A stretch of 64,000 nucleotides of DNA from Crossiella sp. CA-258035 (GCF_030064675.1 NZ_CP116413.1:7221501-7285500), one strand, 5' to 3'; counted from the first letter of the stretch, positions 7,971-17,594 are shown. Notes: generated by a model from the sequence alone, not told the origin. Numbers and translations are program-made.

Positions 7971-8783
7971 ATGGTGATCCGCAAGACCGACGCGGAGATC
8001 GACCAGATGGCCAAGGCGGGAGCAATCCTTGCCGAGGTCCACGAAGAACTACGAGCAGCCCTGCGCCCCGGTAGAACCACCGCTGACCTGGACCGCGTCG
8101 CCGCCGAGGCGATCGAGCGCCGAGGCGGCAAACCCGGCTTCTTCGGCTACAACGGCTACCCCGCCGTCATCAACGCCTCCCTGGGCGAGCAGATCGTGCA
8201 CGGCATCCCGTCCCGCCAGACCCGCCTGCGCGAAGGCGACATCCTCAGCCTGGACTGCGGCGTCCTGTGGAACGGCTTCCACTCCGACGCGGCCTGCACC
8301 TGGATCGTCGGCGAGGAGGAAGCGGCCCCCGAGCACCTGCGAGCCTTGGTAGCCGACACCTACCGAGCCCTGTGGGCAGGCATCGGCGCGACCCGGGTGG
8401 GCAACCGCATCGGCGACATCTCGGCCGCCATCGGCGCGGTGGGCGCGGCCGGGGGTTACGGCGTGGTGTCCGACCACAATGGACACGCGATCGGCGGCCA
8501 CGGGATCGGGCGGTCACTGCACGAGGACCCGTTCGTGCCTGGGCGCGGCAGGCCGGGGCGCGGGTTGCGGCTCAAGCCGGGGCTGGTGCTGGCGATCGAG
8601 CCGATGTTCACCACCGGGCATCCGGGGTTCCGGACGCTGGGTGACGAGTGGACCGTGGTGACGGTGGACGGCAGCACGGCGGCGCACTGGGAGCACACGG
8701 TGGCGGTGACGGAGTCCGGGCCGAGGGTGCTGACGGCAAGGCCGGAGGAAGTGGCCATGGCCCGGATCGCGGACCTGGGCTGA
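7971..8783 (+). CDS. map: Methionine aminopeptidase, type I
   Basis: A 270-residue cytoplasmic metalloprotease that removes the initiator methionine from nascent proteins. All five metal ligands are visible: Asp in LSLDCG, Asp in FHSDAACT, His in GGHGIGR, Glu in LAIEPMF and Glu in AHWEHT. The His in IVHGIP that contacts substrate is present. The ATG at 7971 is preceded by GGAGG; upstream in-frame codons are unlike the family. It is a stand-alone gene here, not in the usual ribosomal-protein cluster, so a second map paralogue elsewhere is likely. It runs into a 770-nt region without genes. Confidence 0.93.
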   Translation: MVIRKTDAEIDQMAKAGAILAEVHEELRAALRPGRTTADLDRVAAEAIERRGGKPGFFGYNGYPAVINASLGEQIVHGIPSRQTRLREGDILSLDCGVLWNGFHSDAACTWIVGEEEAAPEHLRALVADTYRALWAGIGATRVGNRIGDISAAIGAVGAAGGYGVVSDHNGHAIGGHGIGRSLHEDPFVPGRGRPGRGLRLKPGLVLAIEPMFTTGHPGFRTLGDEWTVVTVDGSTAAHWEHTVAVTESGPRVLTARPEEVAMARIADLG

Positions 8784-8819
8784 GCGAAGGCCCACACACC
8801 GGGGTTGAAAACCCACAAA

Positions 8820-8980
8820 GCGGGCCTCTCGTCTTCTCCGTACGGCCTGGAGACTGCTGACCGCGCCTCCCCGCCCGGCCCCTGCAACCTGCCGCCGCCC
8901 GCCTCGCCCAACGTGACGGGGCCGGGCGGGGAGGTGTGGTTTGCTGTCGGAAGGTCGTGCGGAGAAGACGAGAGGCCCGC
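8820..8980. repeat. Long inverted repeat, 63-nt arms
   Basis: Arms 8820-8882 and 8918-8980 are inverted copies. The outer 21 bp (from GCGGGCCTCTCGTCTTCTCC) and the inner 16 bp (from CTCCCCGCCCGGCC) are perfect; the middle is diverged. The loop is 35 nt. It is too long for an ordinary terminator and looks like a foldback element. It is the first of four in the gene-free stretch 8784-9557. Confidence 0.75.
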
Positions 8981-9066
8981 GAGCACGCTGGGTGTTGAGT
9001 CGGCAGCCTGCCCCGCCCTGCAACCTGCTGGTCCCGGCTTTTGACTTGTCACACCCCTCCGGTGGT

Positions 9067-9150
9067 CTGCCCGTCCGGCGAGGACATTCTTTTGATCTTC
9101 GGGGTTTCAGGCGAAGATCAAAGTCAAGAGCGTCCTCGCCGGACGGGCAG
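9067..9150. repeat. Nested inverted repeat
   Basis: Outer arms 9067-9085 and 9132-9150 are a perfect 19-bp inverted pair (CTGCCCGTCCGGCGAGGAC). Inside, TTTGATCTTCG (9091-9101) pairs with CGAAGATCAAA (9112-9122). The inner hairpin is A/T-rich compared with the surroundings. Confidence 0.75.
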
Positions 9151-9200
9151 GAATCAAAGCATGGGGGAAAAATCAAAGTCAAAGGCCAAGACGCAGGCGG

Positions 9201-9362
9201 GTCTTGAGGTTCCCCATGCCCGTCAACCCTCCGAAATCGAACCACATCCCAGCGAGCAGCCGCCGTCACGTGGCGTGGCCTTGGCGGCGGCGCCTGTGAG
9301 CGTCTGCTCGCTGGGATGTGGTGCGATGTCTCCAGGTTGACGGGCATGGGGAACCTCAAGAC
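9201..9362. repeat. Long inverted repeat, 59-nt arms
   Basis: Arms 9201-9259 and 9304-9362. The outer 28 bp, beginning GTCTTGAGGTTCCCCATGCC, are perfect; the rest has a few mismatches and ends in CCACATCCCAGCGAGCAG. A smaller GCCGCCG/CGGCGGC pair lies in the loop. It resembles a small foldback or MITE-like element. No coding sequence is convincing inside. Confidence 0.75.
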
Positions 9363-9423
9363 TTCGGTGGACGTTCGAAAAGCCACCCCGTCGCCTGGCT
9401 CGCGGGCTTCGCCCTGCGACCGC

Positions 9424-9556
9424 AACGGCCAACACCCCGTACGACAACGGCCAACACGCCGGGGGTTTCCCCCTCCGCCGCGTGTTGGCCGTTGTTGGAC
9501 GGTGTGTTGGCCGTTGTGGACCGCGTGTTGGCCGTTGTTGTACCCGGTGTTGGCGG
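9424..9556. repeat. GTGTTGGCCGTT repeat cluster downstream of lgt and map
   Basis: Two inverted copies (9424-9435 and 9444-9457) face three direct copies (9482-9493, 9504-9515, 9525-9536) plus a partial one near 9547 that abuts the lgt stop. The 19-mer GTACGACAACGGCCAACAC at 9439-9457 is identical to 32417-32435. It sits between convergent genes, so it may act as a two-way terminator or be a REP-like element. Confidence 0.8.
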
Positions 9557-9557
9557 G

Positions 9558-10637
9558 TTAGGACTCGGGCTTGGGGTCTTCCTTGCGGGTGACCGGGTCC
9601 GTGGGGGGCTTGGCCGGGGTGGCTTCGGCGGGGACGACGGCTTCCGCCGGCTTGTCCTCGGGCCTGGGGCCGAGGCCCGCTGGGGGTTCCTCGCCGTCGG
9701 CGACCGGGTTGGTGGGGTCGTCTTCGGGGTCGGGGTCCTTGCGCCAGTCGGCTGGGTCTTCGCGCTTGCCCCGGACCAGCAGGAGGTAGGCGAGGGCGCC
9801 CAGGAAGACGACGACGCTGGTGATCACGTTGATGCGGACGCCGAACACCAGGCTGGCGGTGTCGGTGCGCATGATCTCGATCCAGAAGCGGCCGAGGGTG
9901 TAGCCCGCGACGTACAGGGCGAAGACGCGGCCGTGGCCCATGCGGAACTTGCGGTCGGCCCAGACCAGCAGGAGGGCGACGCCCAGGTTCCACACCAGCT
10001 CGTAGAGGAACGTGGGGTGGACCACCGCGATGGGGACGTGGTTCTCCGCGACGCCGCCGAGGGCATCCGGCAGGCCGGTCTCCGGGTCGATGCGGCGGTA
10101 GATCTCCAGGCCCCACGGGAGGTCAGTCGGGCCGCCGAAGAGCTCCTGGTTGAACCAGTTGCCGAGGCGGCCGATCGCCTGGGCGACCACGATGCCGGGG
10201 GCCACCGCGTCGGCGAAGACCGCCAGGGGGACGCCGCGTTTGCGGCAGCCGATCAGCGCGCCGACCGCGCCCAGGGCGATGGCGCCCCAGATGCCCAGGC
10301 CGCCGTTCCAGATGTAGAGGGCCTCGATCGGGTTGCCGTCGGGGCCGAAGTACTTGGGCCAGTCCGTGGCCACGTGGTACAGCCTGCCGCCGATCAGCCC
10401 GAAGGGCACCGCGTACACCGCGACGTCGACCACGGTGCCGGACTCGCCGCCGCGGGCGATGAGGCGGCGTTCGCCCCACCAGATCGCGATGACGATGCCC
10501 GCGATGATGCACAGGGCGTAGGCGCGCAGCGGGAACGGCCCGAGCTGCCACACGCCGCGGTCAGGGCTGGGGATGGTCGCCAGGAAGGCCGTGGAATCGG
10601 CCATCAGTGCGGTCAGCGTGCCAGTCACAGGCCACAC
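9558..10637 (-). CDS. lgt: Prolipoprotein diacylglyceryl transferase
   Basis: A 359-residue membrane enzyme that transfers diacylglycerol from phosphatidylglycerol to the lipobox cysteine of exported prolipoproteins, the first step of lipoprotein maturation. Family motifs: GGRLYHV, the substrate loop WNGGLGIWGA and the signature GRLGNWFNQE. About seven hydrophobic helices occupy residues ~30-275. The last ~85 residues are a Pro/Ala/Asp/Glu-rich cytoplasmic tail, common in actinomycetes. I prefer the GTG at 10637 because GAGGGGG lies 4-5 nt upstream; ATG 10604 is the alternative. It follows trpA on the same strand in the order usual for actinobacteria. Confidence 0.93.
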   Translation of the reverse strand: MWPVTGTLTALMADSTAFLATIPSPDRGVWQLGPFPLRAYALCIIAGIVIAIWWGERRLIARGGESGTVVDVAVYAVPFGLIGGRLYHVATDWPKYFGPDGNPIEALYIWNGGLGIWGAIALGAVGALIGCRKRGVPLAVFADAVAPGIVVAQAIGRLGNWFNQELFGGPTDLPWGLEIYRRIDPETGLPDALGGVAENHVPIAVVHPTFLYELVWNLGVALLLVWADRKFRMGHGRVFALYVAGYTLGRFWIEIMRTDTASLVFGVRINVITSVVVFLGALAYLLLVRGKREDPADWRKDPDPEDDPTNPVADGEEPPAGLGPRPEDKPAEAVVPAEATPAKPPTDPVTRKEDPKPES

Positions 10638-10686
10638 CGTAGCCCCCTCGCGTCAGCTCACGGTGTGGCGGGCGGGAACTACCGAC

Positions 10687-11481
10687 TTACGCGCCGGTCA
10701 CGACCGACGATCGGACCCCGGTGGCGAGTTCTCCCGCCAGGTCACGCACGCCCTGCTCGCCGCGGGCGCTGGCCGAGACGAAGGCCGAACCCACGATGAC
10801 CGCGTCCGCGAAGGCCGCCACCTCGGCCGCCTGCGCGCCGGAGCGGACACCCAGGCCGACGCCGACCGGGATGTCGGTGTGCTGGCGGACCCGTCCGACC
10901 AGCTCCGGGGCCATGCTGCTGACCGTGTCCCGGGCCCCGGTGACGCCCATGGTGCTGGCGGCGTACAGGAAACCCCTGCTGGCCTTGGCGGCCAGGGCCA
11001 GGCGTTCGTCGGTGGAGGCGGGGGCGACCAGGAAGATCCGGTCCAGGTCGTGCGCCTCGGCCGCGGCCAGCCAGTCGTCGGCCTCGTCCGGGATCAGGTC
11101 CGGGGTGATCACGCCGAGGCCACCGGCGGCGGCCAGGTCGCGGGCGAAGGCGTCCACGCCGTAGCGGTGCACCGGGTTCCAGTAGGTCATCACCACCGCG
11201 CGACCGCCCTTGGCGGCCAGCGCCTCGACCGTGGGGAACAGGTCGCGCACCCGGAAGCCGTTGCGCAGCGCCTGGTGCGCGGCGGCCTCCACCGTGGGGC
11301 CGTCCATCACCGGGTCGGAGTGCGGCAGGCCGACCTCGACCAGGTCGCAGCCGCCGTCCAGCATCGCGGAGAGCAGCGCGGTGCCCTCGGCGACCGTGGG
11401 GTAGCCCGCGGGCAGGTAGCCGACCAGGGCCGCGCGCTGCTCGGCGCGGCAGGTCTCGAACAGCGGGGCGAGCCGCGACAT
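10687..11481 (-). CDS. trpA: Tryptophan synthase alpha subunit
   Basis: A 264-residue TIM-barrel subunit that cleaves indole-3-glycerol phosphate to indole and glyceraldehyde-3-phosphate and passes indole to TrpB. The catalytic Glu is in CDLVEVGLPHSDPVMDGP and the Asp follows in that loop (the usual G-x-P-F-S-D is H-S-D here). The phosphate-binding end GVGLGVRSGAQA is present. The ATG start shares its A with the trpB stop (TGATG), so the two subunits are translationally coupled. The length is normal. Confidence 0.95.
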   Translation of the reverse strand: MSRLAPLFETCRAEQRAALVGYLPAGYPTVAEGTALLSAMLDGGCDLVEVGLPHSDPVMDGPTVEAAAHQALRNGFRVRDLFPTVEALAAKGGRAVVMTYWNPVHRYGVDAFARDLAAAGGLGVITPDLIPDEADDWLAAAEAHDLDRIFLVAPASTDERLALAAKASRGFLYAASTMGVTGARDTVSSMAPELVGRVRQHTDIPVGVGLGVRSGAQAAEVAAFADAVIVGSAFVSASARGEQGVRDLAGELATGVRSSVVTGA

Positions 11482-12710
11482 CAGGCGTCCTCTCCGACCA
11501 GGCCGAACCACTTCGACGCCGTGTGCACGTCCTTGTCCCCGCGCCCGGACAGGCACACCAGGATGCTGCCGTCGGGCCCGAGCTCCTGGCCGAGCTTGAG
11601 CGCCCCGGCCAGCGCGTGCGCGGACTCGATCGCCGGGATGATGCCCTCGGTCCGGCACAGCAGCTGGAAGGCCGCCATCGCCTCCGCGTCGGTGACCGGC
11701 CGGTACTCCGCCCGCCCGAGGTCCTTGAGCCAGGAGTGCTCCGGCCCGACCCCCGGGTAGTCCAGCCCGGCCGAGATCGAGTGCGCCTCGGTGATCTGCC
11801 CGTCCTCGTCCTGCAGCAGGTAGGAGCGGGTGCCGTGCAGCACGCCGGGGGTGCCCGCGGACAGCGTCGCGCCGTGCCTGCCGCTGTCCAGGCCCTCGCC
11901 GCCGGGCTCCAGCCCGAGCAGCCGGACGCCGGGGTCGTCGATGAAGCCGTGGAAGATGCCGATCGCGTTCGAGCCGCCGCCCACGCAGGCCGCCACCACG
12001 TCCGGCAGCTTCCCGGTGCGCTCCAGCACCTGGGCGCGGGCCTCCTCGCCGATCACCTTGTGCAGGTTGCGCACCAGCACCGGGAACGGGTGCGGACCGG
12101 CCGCGGTGCCCAGCAGGTAGTGCGTGCGGTCGACGTTGGCCACCCAGTCCCGCAGCGCCTCGTTGATCGCGTCCTTGAGCGTGCGCGAGCCGGTCTTGAC
12201 CGGGATGACCTCGGCGCCCAGCAGCCGCATCCTGGCCACGTTGAGCGCCTGCCGCTCGGTGTCCACCTCGCCCATGTAGACCACGCACTCCAGCCCGAGC
12301 AGCGCGCAGGCGGTGGCCGTGGCCACCCCGTGCTGCCCGGCCCCGGTCTCCGCGATCACCCGGGTCTTGCCCATCCGCTTGGTCAGCAGCGCCTGGCCCA
12401 GCACGTTGTTGATCTTGTGCGAGCCGGTGTGGTTGAGGTCCTCGCGCTTGAGCATGATCCGCGCCCCGCCCGCGTGCTCGCCGAAGCGCGGCGCGTCGGT
12501 CAGCGGCGACGGGCGGCCCGCGTAGTCCTTGAGCAGCCGGTCCAGCTCGCCGGTGAACTCCGGGTCCGCCCTGGCCGACTCGTAGGCCGCGGACAGCTCG
12601 TCCAGCGCGGCGACCAGCGCCTCCGGCATGTACCGCCCGCCGTAGGGGCCGAAGTGGCCCCTGGCGTCGGGGCCGTGCTGGGCGGACTGTTCGGACTGGT
12701 CAACACTCAT
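11481..12710 (-). CDS. trpB: Tryptophan synthase beta subunit
   Basis: A 409-residue PLP enzyme that condenses indole with serine to make tryptophan. The PLP lysine is in HTGSHKINN, the substrate loop [12 protein letters not shown] is intact, and the phosphate loop [10 protein letters not shown] is visible. It starts at the ATG at 12710, 25 nt after the trpC stop, and overlaps trpA by one base. It forms the alpha2-beta2 complex with TrpA. It is a standard trpB1-type sequence of normal length. Confidence 0.96.
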   Translation of the reverse strand: MSVDQSEQSAQHGPDARGHFGPYGGRYMPEALVAALDELSAAYESARADPEFTGELDRLLKDYAGRPSPLTDAPRFGEHAGGARIMLKREDLNHTGSHKINNVLGQALLTKRMGKTRVIAETGAGQHGVATATACALLGLECVVYMGEVDTERQALNVARMRLLGAEVIPVKTGSRTLKDAINEALRDWVANVDRTHYLLGTAAGPHPFPVLVRNLHKVIGEEARAQVLERTGKLPDVVAACVGGGSNAIGIFHGFIDDPGVRLLGLEPGGEGLDSGRHGATLSAGTPGVLHGTRSYLLQDEDGQITEAHSISAGLDYPGVGPEHSWLKDLGRAEYRPVTDAEAMAAFQLLCRTEGIIPAIESAHALAGALKLGQELGPDGSILVCLSGRGDKDVHTASKWFGLVGEDA

Positions 12711-12735
12711 CTGGAAGCGGTTCTCCTTGCGAAGT

Positions 12736-13545
12736 TCAGCGACTGGGTCGCGGGCACGCGGGGTGTGAGCCCGCGGTCACCAGCTGGGTCACCGCGGCTC
12801 GCGGGTCGCCGCTGGTCACCAGGCCCTCGCCGACCAGCACCGCGTCCGCGCCGACCCCGGCGTAGGCCATCAGGTCACCCGGCCCGCGCACCCCGGACTC
12901 GGCGATCTTGAGCACCTCCCAGGGCAGGCCGGGCGCGATCCGCCCGAACACGTCCCGGTCGACCTCCAGGTTGTGCAGGTTGCGCGCGTTGATGCCGATC
13001 ACCTTGGCGCCGGCCTCCAGCGCGCGGTCGGCCTCCTCCGCGGTGTGCACCTCCACCAGCGCGGTCATGCCGAGGGACTCGACCCGGTCCAGCAGCGACT
13101 CCAGCGCGAACTGCTCCAGTGCCGCCACGATCAGCAGCACCATGTCCGCGCCGTAGGCCCGCGCCTCGTGCACCTGGTACGGCGTGACGATGAAGTCCTT
13201 GCGCAGCAACGGAACATCGACCACCGCCCGCACCGCGGCCAGGTCGGCCAGCGAGCCGCCGAAGCGACGGCCCTCGGTCAGCACGCTGATCACCCTGGCG
13301 CCACCGGCCGCGTAGTCCTTGGCCAGCTCCGCCGGTTCCGGGATGTCGGCCAGGTCGCCCTTGGACGGACTGCGCCGCTTCACCTCCGCGATCACGCCGA
13401 CGCCGGGCGCGCGCAACGCGGCCAGCACGTCCTTGGCCGCCGGTGCCAACTGGGCGCGTTCCTTGATCAGCTCGAAGGGAACCTCCGCCTCGCGGAGGGC
13501 CAGATCCGCACGCGCACCCTCGACGATCTGCTCCAGGACGCTCAC
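12736..13545 (-). CDS. trpC: Indole-3-glycerol phosphate synthase
   Basis: A 269-residue TIM-barrel enzyme that closes the indole ring from CdRP. Signature residues: [23 protein letters not shown] (catalytic Lys), [24 protein letters not shown] and IAESGV. Two GTGs are possible (13551 and 13545). I choose 13545 (MSVLEQIV) because GGGGA is then 6 nt upstream and the protein begins as in other actinobacteria. No trpF is encoded in the window; that step is expected to be done by PriA (27923-28654). Confidence 0.94.
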   Translation of the reverse strand: MSVLEQIVEGARADLALREAEVPFELIKERAQLAPAAKDVLAALRAPGVGVIAEVKRRSPSKGDLADIPEPAELAKDYAAGGARVISVLTEGRRFGGSLADLAAVRAVVDVPLLRKDFIVTPYQVHEARAYGADMVLLIVAALEQFALESLLDRVESLGMTALVEVHTAEEADRALEAGAKVIGINARNLHNLEVDRDVFGRIAPGLPWEVLKIAESGVRGPGDLMAYAGVGADAVLVGEGLVTSGDPRAAVTQLVTAGSHPACPRPSR

Positions 13546-13629
13546 GTGCACTCCCCGTTTTGCCTCAGCCCGCTCGCAAGCTTCCGCACTTGAAACCCCT
13601 TCCCGCCGCGCCGAAGCGCCGAAAGGATG

Positions 13630-14196
13630 CTAACCCCGCCGCCGGTCGGCTTCTGGCATCGGGTCGGCAGATCCGCCCTGGGTAGCAAGGTCGTTCGTCG
13701 TTTCGGCGGTGTCGCCGAGGGTGGGATCGGCCCCCGAGTCGAGGCTGTCCCACAGGCGACGATCAGCGTCAACCGATCGGCGGACCTCGCTGGAGGCGGC
13801 ATATTTTCCCCCCATCCGCGGCATCCGGTGACCCCTTGCCAGCACCAGGATCCCACCGCAGGCCAGCGCCAGCAGGCCGAACACCGCGAGTGCCGAACCA
13901 ACCACGGAGTGCAAGGAAAGTCCGTCCCACAACAACACTCCGCCGCCGATGGCGACCAGCAGCACCAGCCCGCCGAGCACCCGCCGGAACCAGCCGCCGG
14001 CGGCCAGCACGCCCGCGATCGCGGCCAGCGCGAAGGCGGCCAGCCCGGTGGCCTGGCCGAGTGCGACGGTGGCCTCCGCCGCGCCCCACAACGCGCCTGC
14101 CGCGGCCAGCGAGAGCAGCACCACAGTCCACAGTGGACCGCCGCCGGGCCGCCGCACGCGCTCCGGTTCCTGAGTTGGTGCCGGCTCAGCGCTCAC
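13630..14196 (-). CDS. Trp-region conserved membrane protein (TIGR02234-like)
   Basis: A 188-residue protein with four hydrophobic segments (residues ~22-42, 48-70, 74-92, 100-122). Its cytoplasmic tail carries GGKYAASS and an acidic [20 protein letters not shown] segment. This matches the membrane protein that sits between trpE and trpC in many actinobacteria; its function is unknown. The GTG start lies inside the end of trpE (11-nt overlap). An 84-nt gap separates it from trpC. The conserved position suggests a link to tryptophan metabolism or transport, but no direct evidence is in the sequence. Confidence 0.85.
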   Translation of the reverse strand: MSAEPAPTQEPERVRRPGGGPLWTVVLLSLAAAGALWGAAEATVALGQATGLAAFALAAIAGVLAAGGWFRRVLGGLVLLVAIGGGVLLWDGLSLHSVVGSALAVFGLLALACGGILVLARGHRMPRMGGKYAASSEVRRSVDADRRLWDSLDSGADPTLGDTAETTNDLATQGGSADPMPEADRRRG

Positions 14197-15751
14197 TGGC
14201 CAGCTCCAGCGTCTCCGCGGTGGCGATCGCGGCCAGCACCGCGCGCGCCTTGTTCAGGCACTCGGTGTCCTCGGCCGCCGGATCCGAGTCGGCCACCACG
14301 CCCGCGCCGGCCTGCACGTAGGCCCGTCCCCGCTTCATCAGCGCGGTGCGGATGGCGATCGCGGTGTCGGCGTCCCCGGCGAAGTCCAGGTAGCCGACCA
14401 CGCCGCCGTAGAGCGCGCGGCGGCTGGGCTCCAGCTCCTCGATCAGCTCCATCGCCCTGGGCTTGGGCGCGCCGGAGAGGGTGCCGGCCGGGAAGCACGC
14501 GGTGACCGCGTCGAAAGCGGTGCGGCCGGGGGCCAGTTCGCCGGTGACCGCGGAGACGATGTGCATGACGTGGCTGTAGCGCTCCACGCTGAAGAAGTCG
14601 ACCACGTGCACCGAGCCCGGCGTGCACACCCGGCCCAGGTCGTTGCGGGCCAGGTCGACCAGCATCAGGTGCTCGGCGCGTTCCTTCTCGTCGGCTAGGA
14701 GGTCCTTGGCGAGCAGCGCGTCCTCCTCGTCGTCGGCCCCTCGCCACCGGGTGCCCGCGATCGGGTGCGTGGTCACCTTGCCGTCCCGCACTGTGACCAA
14801 TGCCTCCGGGCTGGATCCCACGATGTCGAACCCGTCCAGCCGCAGCAGGTACATGTACGGGCTCGGGTTGGTGGTGCGCAGCACCCGGTAGACGTCCAGC
14901 GCGTCGGCCTCGGTGTCCACTTCGAACCGTTGCGAGACGACGATCTGGAATGCCTCCCCGGCCCGGATCGCCTCCTTCGCGGTCTCCACCGCGGCCCGGT
15001 AGTCCACGCTGGTGCGCTGCCGCTCGAAGCGCGGCTGCGGGCGCTGGAACACCGCGGCGGTGGGCGCGGCCGCGGTGCACAGGTTCGCGGTCATCTCCTC
15101 CAGCCGGGCCACCGCGTCGTCGTAGGCGGCGTCCACCCGCTCGTCGGTGTCGTCCCAGTTCACCGCGTTGGCGATGAGGGTGATGACGCCCTCGTGGTGG
15201 TCCAGCGCGGCCAGGTCGGTGGCCAGCAGCATGACCAGCTCGGGGATGTCCAGGTCGGCGGCGGCCAGCGAGGGCAGCCGCTCCAGGCGGCGCACCGTGT
15301 CGTAGCCGAGGTAGCCGACCATGCCGCCGGTCAGCGGCGGCAGGCCGGGCAGCGGGTCGGTGTGCAGCGCCCGCACGGTCTCCCGCAGCGCGACCAGCGG
15401 GTCGCCGCCGCTGGGCATGCCGACCGGCGGGGTGCCGGTCCACACCGCCTCGCCGCCGGCCACGGTGAGCGCGGCCGGGCTGCGCACGCCCACGAAGGAC
15501 CAGCGGGACCAGGAGCGCCCGTTCTCCGCGGACTCGAACAGGAAGGTGCCGGGCCGGCTGGCGGCCAGCTTGCGGTAGACGCCCAGCGGGGTCTCGCCGT
15601 CGGCCAGCAGCCTGCGCACCACCGGGATCACCCTGCGGCCGCGGGCGAGCTCGCGGAACTCCTCGCGGGTGGGGCTGAGCTCGCCCATCGGCGTGCCGCC
15701 GGGGCGGGAGCTGGTGACTGTGGGGCTGACCGCGCTGACCATGGACGACAT
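14186..15751 (-). CDS. trpE: Anthranilate synthase component I
   Basis: A 521-residue chorismate-utilising enzyme that makes anthranilate with ammonia supplied by TrpG, which is not in this window. Motifs: [47 protein letters not shown] and [13 protein letters not shown]. The N-terminal region holds the tryptophan feedback element FLFESAE (usual LLES-type motif). The start is probably the ATG at 15751 or 15742; neither has a ribosome site, so a leaderless message or the internal ATG at 15689 ([11 protein letters not shown]) remains possible. It heads the trp operon and is divergent from a TetR gene only 24 nt away. Confidence 0.93.
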   Translation of the reverse strand: MSSMVSAVSPTVTSSRPGGTPMGELSPTREEFRELARGRRVIPVVRRLLADGETPLGVYRKLAASRPGTFLFESAENGRSWSRWSFVGVRSPAALTVAGGEAVWTGTPPVGMPSGGDPLVALRETVRALHTDPLPGLPPLTGGMVGYLGYDTVRRLERLPSLAAADLDIPELVMLLATDLAALDHHEGVITLIANAVNWDDTDERVDAAYDDAVARLEEMTANLCTAAAPTAAVFQRPQPRFERQRTSVDYRAAVETAKEAIRAGEAFQIVVSQRFEVDTEADALDVYRVLRTTNPSPYMYLLRLDGFDIVGSSPEALVTVRDGKVTTHPIAGTRWRGADDEEDALLAKDLLADEKERAEHLMLVDLARNDLGRVCTPGSVHVVDFFSVERYSHVMHIVSAVTGELAPGRTAFDAVTACFPAGTLSGAPKPRAMELIEELEPSRRALYGGVVGYLDFAGDADTAIAIRTALMKRGRAYVQAGAGVVADSDPAAEDTECLNKARAVLAAIATAETLELASER

Positions 15752-15775
15752 TGTGCCGGGTCGATGGGAGATGAT

Positions 15776-16384
15776 GTGCCGGTGGCCGAGAGCACCGCAC
15801 CCAGACGGCGTGGGCGCCGACCCGCCGGTGAGGACACCAAGGGCGCGCTGCTCAGCGCTGCCCGCGCGGTGTTCACCGAGCAGGGCTACGACGGCGCGAC
15901 CGTGCGGATGATCGCGGCCAGGGCGCAGGTGGACCCGGCGATGGTCAACCACTGGTTCGGCGGCAAGGAGAGCCTGTTCGCCGCGGCCGTGCAGCTGCCG
16001 GTCACCCCGCAGCAGATCCTGGAGACGGTGCTGGCCGGACCGGTGGAGGGGCTGGGCGAGCGGATCGTGCGCCGGTTCCTCTCGGTGTGGGACGAGACCG
16101 GCGGCGGGCCGTTCGTGGCGCTGATGCGCAGCGCCTCCAGCCACGACGACGCCGCGGGGATGCTGCGCGAGTTCGTCACGCACGCGCTGTTCGGCAAGAT
16201 CGCGCGGGCGATCGAGGCCGACCAGCCGGACCTGCGCGCTTCGCTGGTGGGCGCGCAGGTGGCCGGGCTGGGCATGATGCGGTACGTGATCAAGCTGGAG
16301 CCGCTGGCCTCGGCCGACCACGACACCCTGGCGGCCGCGGTCGCGCCCACCCTGCAGCGGTACCTGACCGGAGACCTGGCGTGA
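15776..16384 (+). CDS. TetR-family transcriptional regulator
   Basis: A 202-residue repressor-type protein. The N-terminal helix-turn-helix (~residues 15-60) reads [44 protein letters not shown], a clean TetR pattern. The C-terminal helical domain resembles the TetR_C_17-like group. I choose the GTG at 15776 because GGGAG lies 5 nt upstream; the ATG at 15764 is an alternative. Its start is 24 nt from trpE, so the two promoters must overlap, and it may control its own expression together with trpE. The ligand is unknown. Confidence 0.85.
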   Translation: MPVAESTAPRRRGRRPAGEDTKGALLSAARAVFTEQGYDGATVRMIAARAQVDPAMVNHWFGGKESLFAAAVQLPVTPQQILETVLAGPVEGLGERIVRRFLSVWDETGGGPFVALMRSASSHDDAAGMLREFVTHALFGKIARAIEADQPDLRASLVGAQVAGLGMMRYVIKLEPLASADHDTLAAAVAPTLQRYLTGDLA

Positions 16385-16483
16385 CACCTCGGCCACAAAC
16401 CGGGGAATTCGTACAAATCCACACGGCGGGATCTCCGGAAATGTGGTAATGCCCCGTTAACCACTCCAGGTAACCCAGTGCGG

Positions 16484-16512
16484 TTGACGCCGCTCGCACC
16501 CTCCTTTAGCGT
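16484..16512 (+). promoter_or_regulatory. Sigma70-like promoter of the StrR-like regulator
   Basis: TTGACG (16484-16489) and TAGCGT (16507-16512) are separated by 17 bp, which predicts a start near 16519 and a leader of about 54 nt. A TGATT-N6-AATCA dyad (16518-16533) covers the predicted start and could be an operator. Confidence 0.6.
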
Positions 16513-16572
16513 GGAAATGATTCTCGCTAATCAGCGATCACTTTCCATGGCTATCGCACGGGAGGAGCTACT

Positions 16573-17550
16573 GTGATAGTCGAGAAAGACGATCCGCCGG
16601 ACCCCATGGAATGGTGGCGACGGCAACCGGGCAACCGAATCGAAACAGTGGCGATCGGCTCATTGCTACCCGCCGACTCGCCCAGGCTGGACGGAGAGGT
16701 CGGCGAGCACGCGCACGTGCTGGCCGAGACCGGCGCGACCCTGCCGCCGATCATCGTGCACAGGCCGACCATGCGGGTCATCGATGGGATGCACCGGCTG
16801 CAGGCGGCCCGGCTGCGCGGCGAACGGCGGATCAGGGTGCGCTTCTACGACGGGGACGCCGAGAACGCCTTCATCCTGGCCGTGCACGCCAACATCGCGC
16901 ACGGCATGCCGCTGTCGCTGGCCGACCGCACCGCCGCCGCGGAGCGCATACTGGTGTCCCGGCCGCAGTGGTCGGACCGGATGATCGCCGCGGCGACCGG
17001 ACTGGCGCCGCGCACCGTGGGCGCGGTCCGGCGGCGTTCGAGTGCGCAGGCTGGCTGGTCGAACACCCGGCTGGGCCGGGACGGGCGGGTGCGGCCGGTG
17101 AGCAGCGCGGCCGGGCGGCGGCTGGCCGGGACGCTGCTCGCGGACAACCCCAGCGCCTCGCTGCGGGAGATCGCCAAAGCGGCCGGACTGGCGCCCTCGA
17201 CAGTCCGGGACGTGCGGCGACGCCTGCACTCGGGCCTGGACCCGGTGCCCGGCGGCCAGCGCGAGCCGCCCTCGGCCGACCAGCCGCCCACCCCATCTGA
17301 CCAGGGCGCGGACCTGCGGGCCGCGCTGCGCACCCTCCAGCGCGACCCCGCGCTGCGGTTCACCGAGTCCGGCCGGAAGCTGCTGCGCTGGCTGGACACC
17401 CACCTCATCGAACCCGACGACTGGCCCCCGCTGGTCGACTGCGTCCCCGCGCACTGCACCGGAATGGTGGTTGCGCTCGCACGCACCAATGCGGCGGCCT
17501 GGCAGGACTTCGCCGAACGCCTCGACGGACGCAGGCGCACCACCGCATAG
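16573..17550 (+). CDS. ParB-domain pathway-specific regulator (StrR/NovG-like)
   Basis: A 325-residue DNA-binding protein. Residues ~20-110 form a ParB/Srx-like N-terminal domain (LPPIIVHRPTMRVIDGMHRLQAARLRGERRI in three short blocks). Two helix-turn-helix-like segments follow: DRMIAAATGLAPRTVGAVRRR (~residue 137) and LREIAKAAGLAPSTVRDVRRR (~197). This is the layout of StrR, NovG and related activators found in antibiotic clusters. The GTG at 16573 has GGAGGA upstream. It directly precedes the diaminobutyrate aminotransferase/Pls genes on the same strand, so it is the likely activator of that cluster. I saw no StrR-type GTTCGAC-N-GTCGAAC palindrome upstream. Confidence 0.82.
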   Translation: MIVEKDDPPDPMEWWRRQPGNRIETVAIGSLLPADSPRLDGEVGEHAHVLAETGATLPPIIVHRPTMRVIDGMHRLQAARLRGERRIRVRFYDGDAENAFILAVHANIAHGMPLSLADRTAAAERILVSRPQWSDRMIAAATGLAPRTVGAVRRRSSAQAGWSNTRLGRDGRVRPVSSAAGRRLAGTLLADNPSASLREIAKAAGLAPSTVRDVRRRLHSGLDPVPGGQREPPSADQPPTPSDQGADLRAALRTLQRDPALRFTESGRKLLRWLDTHLIEPDDWPPLVDCVPAHCTGMVVALARTNAAAWQDFAERLDGRRRTTA

Positions 17551-17562
17551 CTGATGGTTACC

Positions 17563-17594
17563 GCCACCGGTCGGCCTATTCGCCGACCGGTGGC
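17563..17594 (+). terminator. Perfect 13-bp hairpin between regulator and biosynthetic genes
   Basis: GCCACCGGTCGGC (17563-17575) pairs perfectly with GCCGACCGGTGGC (17582-17594) around a 6-nt loop, followed by a pyrimidine-rich tract. It should end the regulator transcript or attenuate read-through into the operon starting at 17639. Confidence 0.75.

Noticed and set aside
9424-9556. CRISPR array
   Set aside because: Units are too short, point in both directions and have irregular spacing; no cas gene is present.
9223-10116. Minus-strand frame covering the inverted repeats and the end of lgt
   Set aside because: It overlaps lgt in another frame and its sequence is Pro/Arg-rich shadow.
15752-15775. 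trp leader/attenuator
   Set aside because: The gap between trpE and tetR is too short for a leader peptide and I see no run of Trp codons.
15776-16384. tetR as a member of the Pls cluster
   Set aside because: It is only 24 nt from trpE and separated from the cluster by a dedicated promoter; association with trpE is as likely.
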